A stretch of 6,770 bases of DNA, taken from NCBI GenBank assembly GCA_029857975.1, contig JAOUFX010000155.1:1-6770 (forward strand). The letters run 5' to 3'. The translations under genes were made by a program, and so were the position numbers. Origin of the DNA: Deltaproteobacteria bacterium. Lineage in GTDB: Bacteria; Desulfobacterota; SM23-61. Numbering within the stretch: the stretch's first letter is position 1; each line of letters starts with the position of its first letter. The notes beneath the pieces were generated by a model, which was given only the letters and a program-made list of their open reading frames with translations, made no database searches and was not told the DNA's origin. This document shows positions 5,923 to 6,770 of the stretch, in pieces.

Positions 5923-6711
5923 ATGGCAAATCTTATGGCATACCAGGAATACGGAGAAGAGCTTGAAAGGCGATTACGACTCAAAACCTTTCCCCTTGCC
6001 TTGAAGCTGTTGGAAAAAGAGGAAGATATCCCTGAAGGGGCGAAGAGACCCAAAAAAGATTTTGGCCATCACCTGTCCCTTTGCCAGACTTTCCAGATGT
6101 CGCGCCGGGAAGGGAAAATCATGGCCATGCTGAAAGAAGACCATTGGTGTTTTGAACCGGTTGTAGGTTACGGACTGGGCGAGCCCCCTGATTATTTTAT
6201 GCAAGGGCATAATCGTTACCCGAAAGATGTTGCAACCCCGGAGGCAGGCAGGCATTATGCAGAAGAATTCCCTCGTTTGGAGGTGGGGAAGTACATCGGA
6301 ATTGCGTCTGCTCCGCTACGGGCAACCAATTTTGAACCCGATATCGTTATGGTTTATTGTGATTCGACTCAATTGTGCCTCCTCCTGCTGGGCAGGGAAT
6401 ACAAAGAAGGATATAACCTGAAGTGTTCGATCTCCGGCCATGCTGCCTGCGTATACGGGGTCATTCCAGCCATACAAAGCGGGGAGTGCCAGGTGGCGGT
6501 GCCATGCCGTGGAGACCACTATCGGGCCATGGCAGGGGACGAGGAGATGATATTCACGGCACCCAAGGGGAAATTGGAAGATTTGATGCTGGGCCTTCGG
6601 TACATTGAGACGACGGGCTCCAAGCTGCCTGCGGGATATTCATCCCGCCCCGAGTATCCCCTTCTCGAAAGCTACAGGAAAATCGGGGAAATAATGGGCT
6701 ATATGAAATGA
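5923..6711 (+). CDS. DUF169 family protein, cysteine-rich, function unknown
   Basis: The 262 residues match the DUF169 (COG2043, 'ArCR') pattern: a helical N-terminus with LKTFPLALKLL (20-30), LSLCQTFQMSRREGK (51-65), HWCFEPVVGYGLGEPP (74-89), then a VMVYCDSTQ strand (142-150) and a conserved C-terminal half with CSISGHAACVYGVIPAI (168-184), VAVPCRGDHYRAMAGDEEM (191-209) and FTAPKGKLEDLMLGL (211-225). The family is common in anaerobic archaea and bacteria, but I know of no established biochemical role. Eight cysteines (54, 76, 146, 152, 168, 176, 189, 195) may bind a metal or cofactor; this is inference. There is no signal peptide or membrane span, so it is probably cytoplasmic. AGGAG seven bases before the ATG supports the start; a second in-frame Met at residue 5 has poorer spacing. 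The gene appears monocistronic, with a strong promoter before it and a terminator-like hairpin after it. Length is normal and complete. Confidence 0.85.
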   Translation: MANLMAYQEYGEELERRLRLKTFPLALKLLEKEEDIPEGAKRPKKDFGHHLSLCQTFQMSRREGKIMAMLKEDHWCFEPVVGYGLGEPPDYFMQGHNRYPKDVATPEAGRHYAEEFPRLEVGKYIGIASAPLRATNFEPDIVMVYCDSTQLCLLLLGREYKEGYNLKCSISGHAACVYGVIPAIQSGECQVAVPCRGDHYRAMAGDEEMIFTAPKGKLEDLMLGLRYIETTGSKLPAGYSSRPEYPLLESYRKIGEIMGYMK

Positions 6712-6723
6712 GATGAGATTCTG

Positions 6724-6770
6724 AACCCCTTTCTATTCCTGCGCTAACGGAGCGAAAAGGAAAAAGGGTT
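6724..6770 (+). terminator. Long imperfect hairpin after the DUF169 gene, probable terminator (cut by window end)
   Basis: The strand folds back on itself in three blocks: AACCC..TTT with AAAGGGTT (outer), TTCCT with AGGAA (middle), and CGCT with AGCG around an AACGG loop (inner). Small internal loops or bulges separate the blocks. It starts 12 bases after the stop codon. The pairing runs right to position 6770, so any T-run that would confirm an intrinsic terminator lies beyond the window. Confidence 0.55.

Noticed and set aside
1..6770. CRISPR arrays, tRNA or rRNA genes, transposases and riboswitches
   Set aside because: I looked for regularly spaced repeats, tRNA-like folds, conserved riboswitch cores and transposase motifs on both strands and saw none.

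Overview
This window looks like ordinary bacterial chromosome of moderate GC content. It is densely coded and has sigma-70-like promoters and clear Shine-Dalgarno sites. The mix of amino-acid catabolism genes, a Cys-rich GABA-type aminotransferase, a DUF169 protein and an AbiEii-type remnant would fit an anaerobic, Desulfobacterota-like (deltaproteobacterial) genome. That assignment is an impression from protein style, not something the sequence proves.

Layout, left to right. (1) Positions 1-912, minus strand: the N-terminal 304 residues of an amidase-signature hydrolase whose 3' end lies outside the window. (2) A divergent intergenic region, then a two-gene plus-strand operon: a low-specificity L-threonine aldolase (1118-2155) and, 2 nt later, a HAD-family phosphatase (2158-2814). 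(3) Positions 2742-3335, minus strand: a decayed gene pair, made of an intact 76-residue protein of the type found beside AbiEii-like nucleotidyltransferases, followed by only the C-terminal helical part of such a nucleotidyltransferase. (4) A 326-bp region (3336-3661) with no convincing gene, holding an 8-bp perfect inverted repeat and a short open stretch that may be gene debris. (5) Positions 3662-4963, minus strand: a complete class III PLP aminotransferase close to GabT, with a four-cysteine insertion. (6) Positions 5141-5611, minus strand, GTG start: a small protein related to T4 endonuclease V (pyrimidine-dimer DNA glycosylase/AP lyase), possibly preceded by a 36-codon ORF. (7) Positions 5923-6711, plus strand: a cysteine-rich DUF169 protein behind a near-consensus sigma-70 promoter, followed at the window edge by a long hairpin that looks like a terminator.

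The functional theme is loosely amino-acid and amide catabolism (amidase, threonine aldolase, aminotransferase). Apart from the threonine aldolase-HAD pair, the genes are separate transcription units and nothing ties them into one pathway. I see no CRISPR array, tRNA, rRNA, intact insertion sequence or clear new multi-gene system. The most interesting points are the broken AbiEii-like module that kept its small partner gene, the N-terminal register of the endonuclease V homologue, the cysteine cluster in the aminotransferase, and the strongly promoted DUF169 gene.
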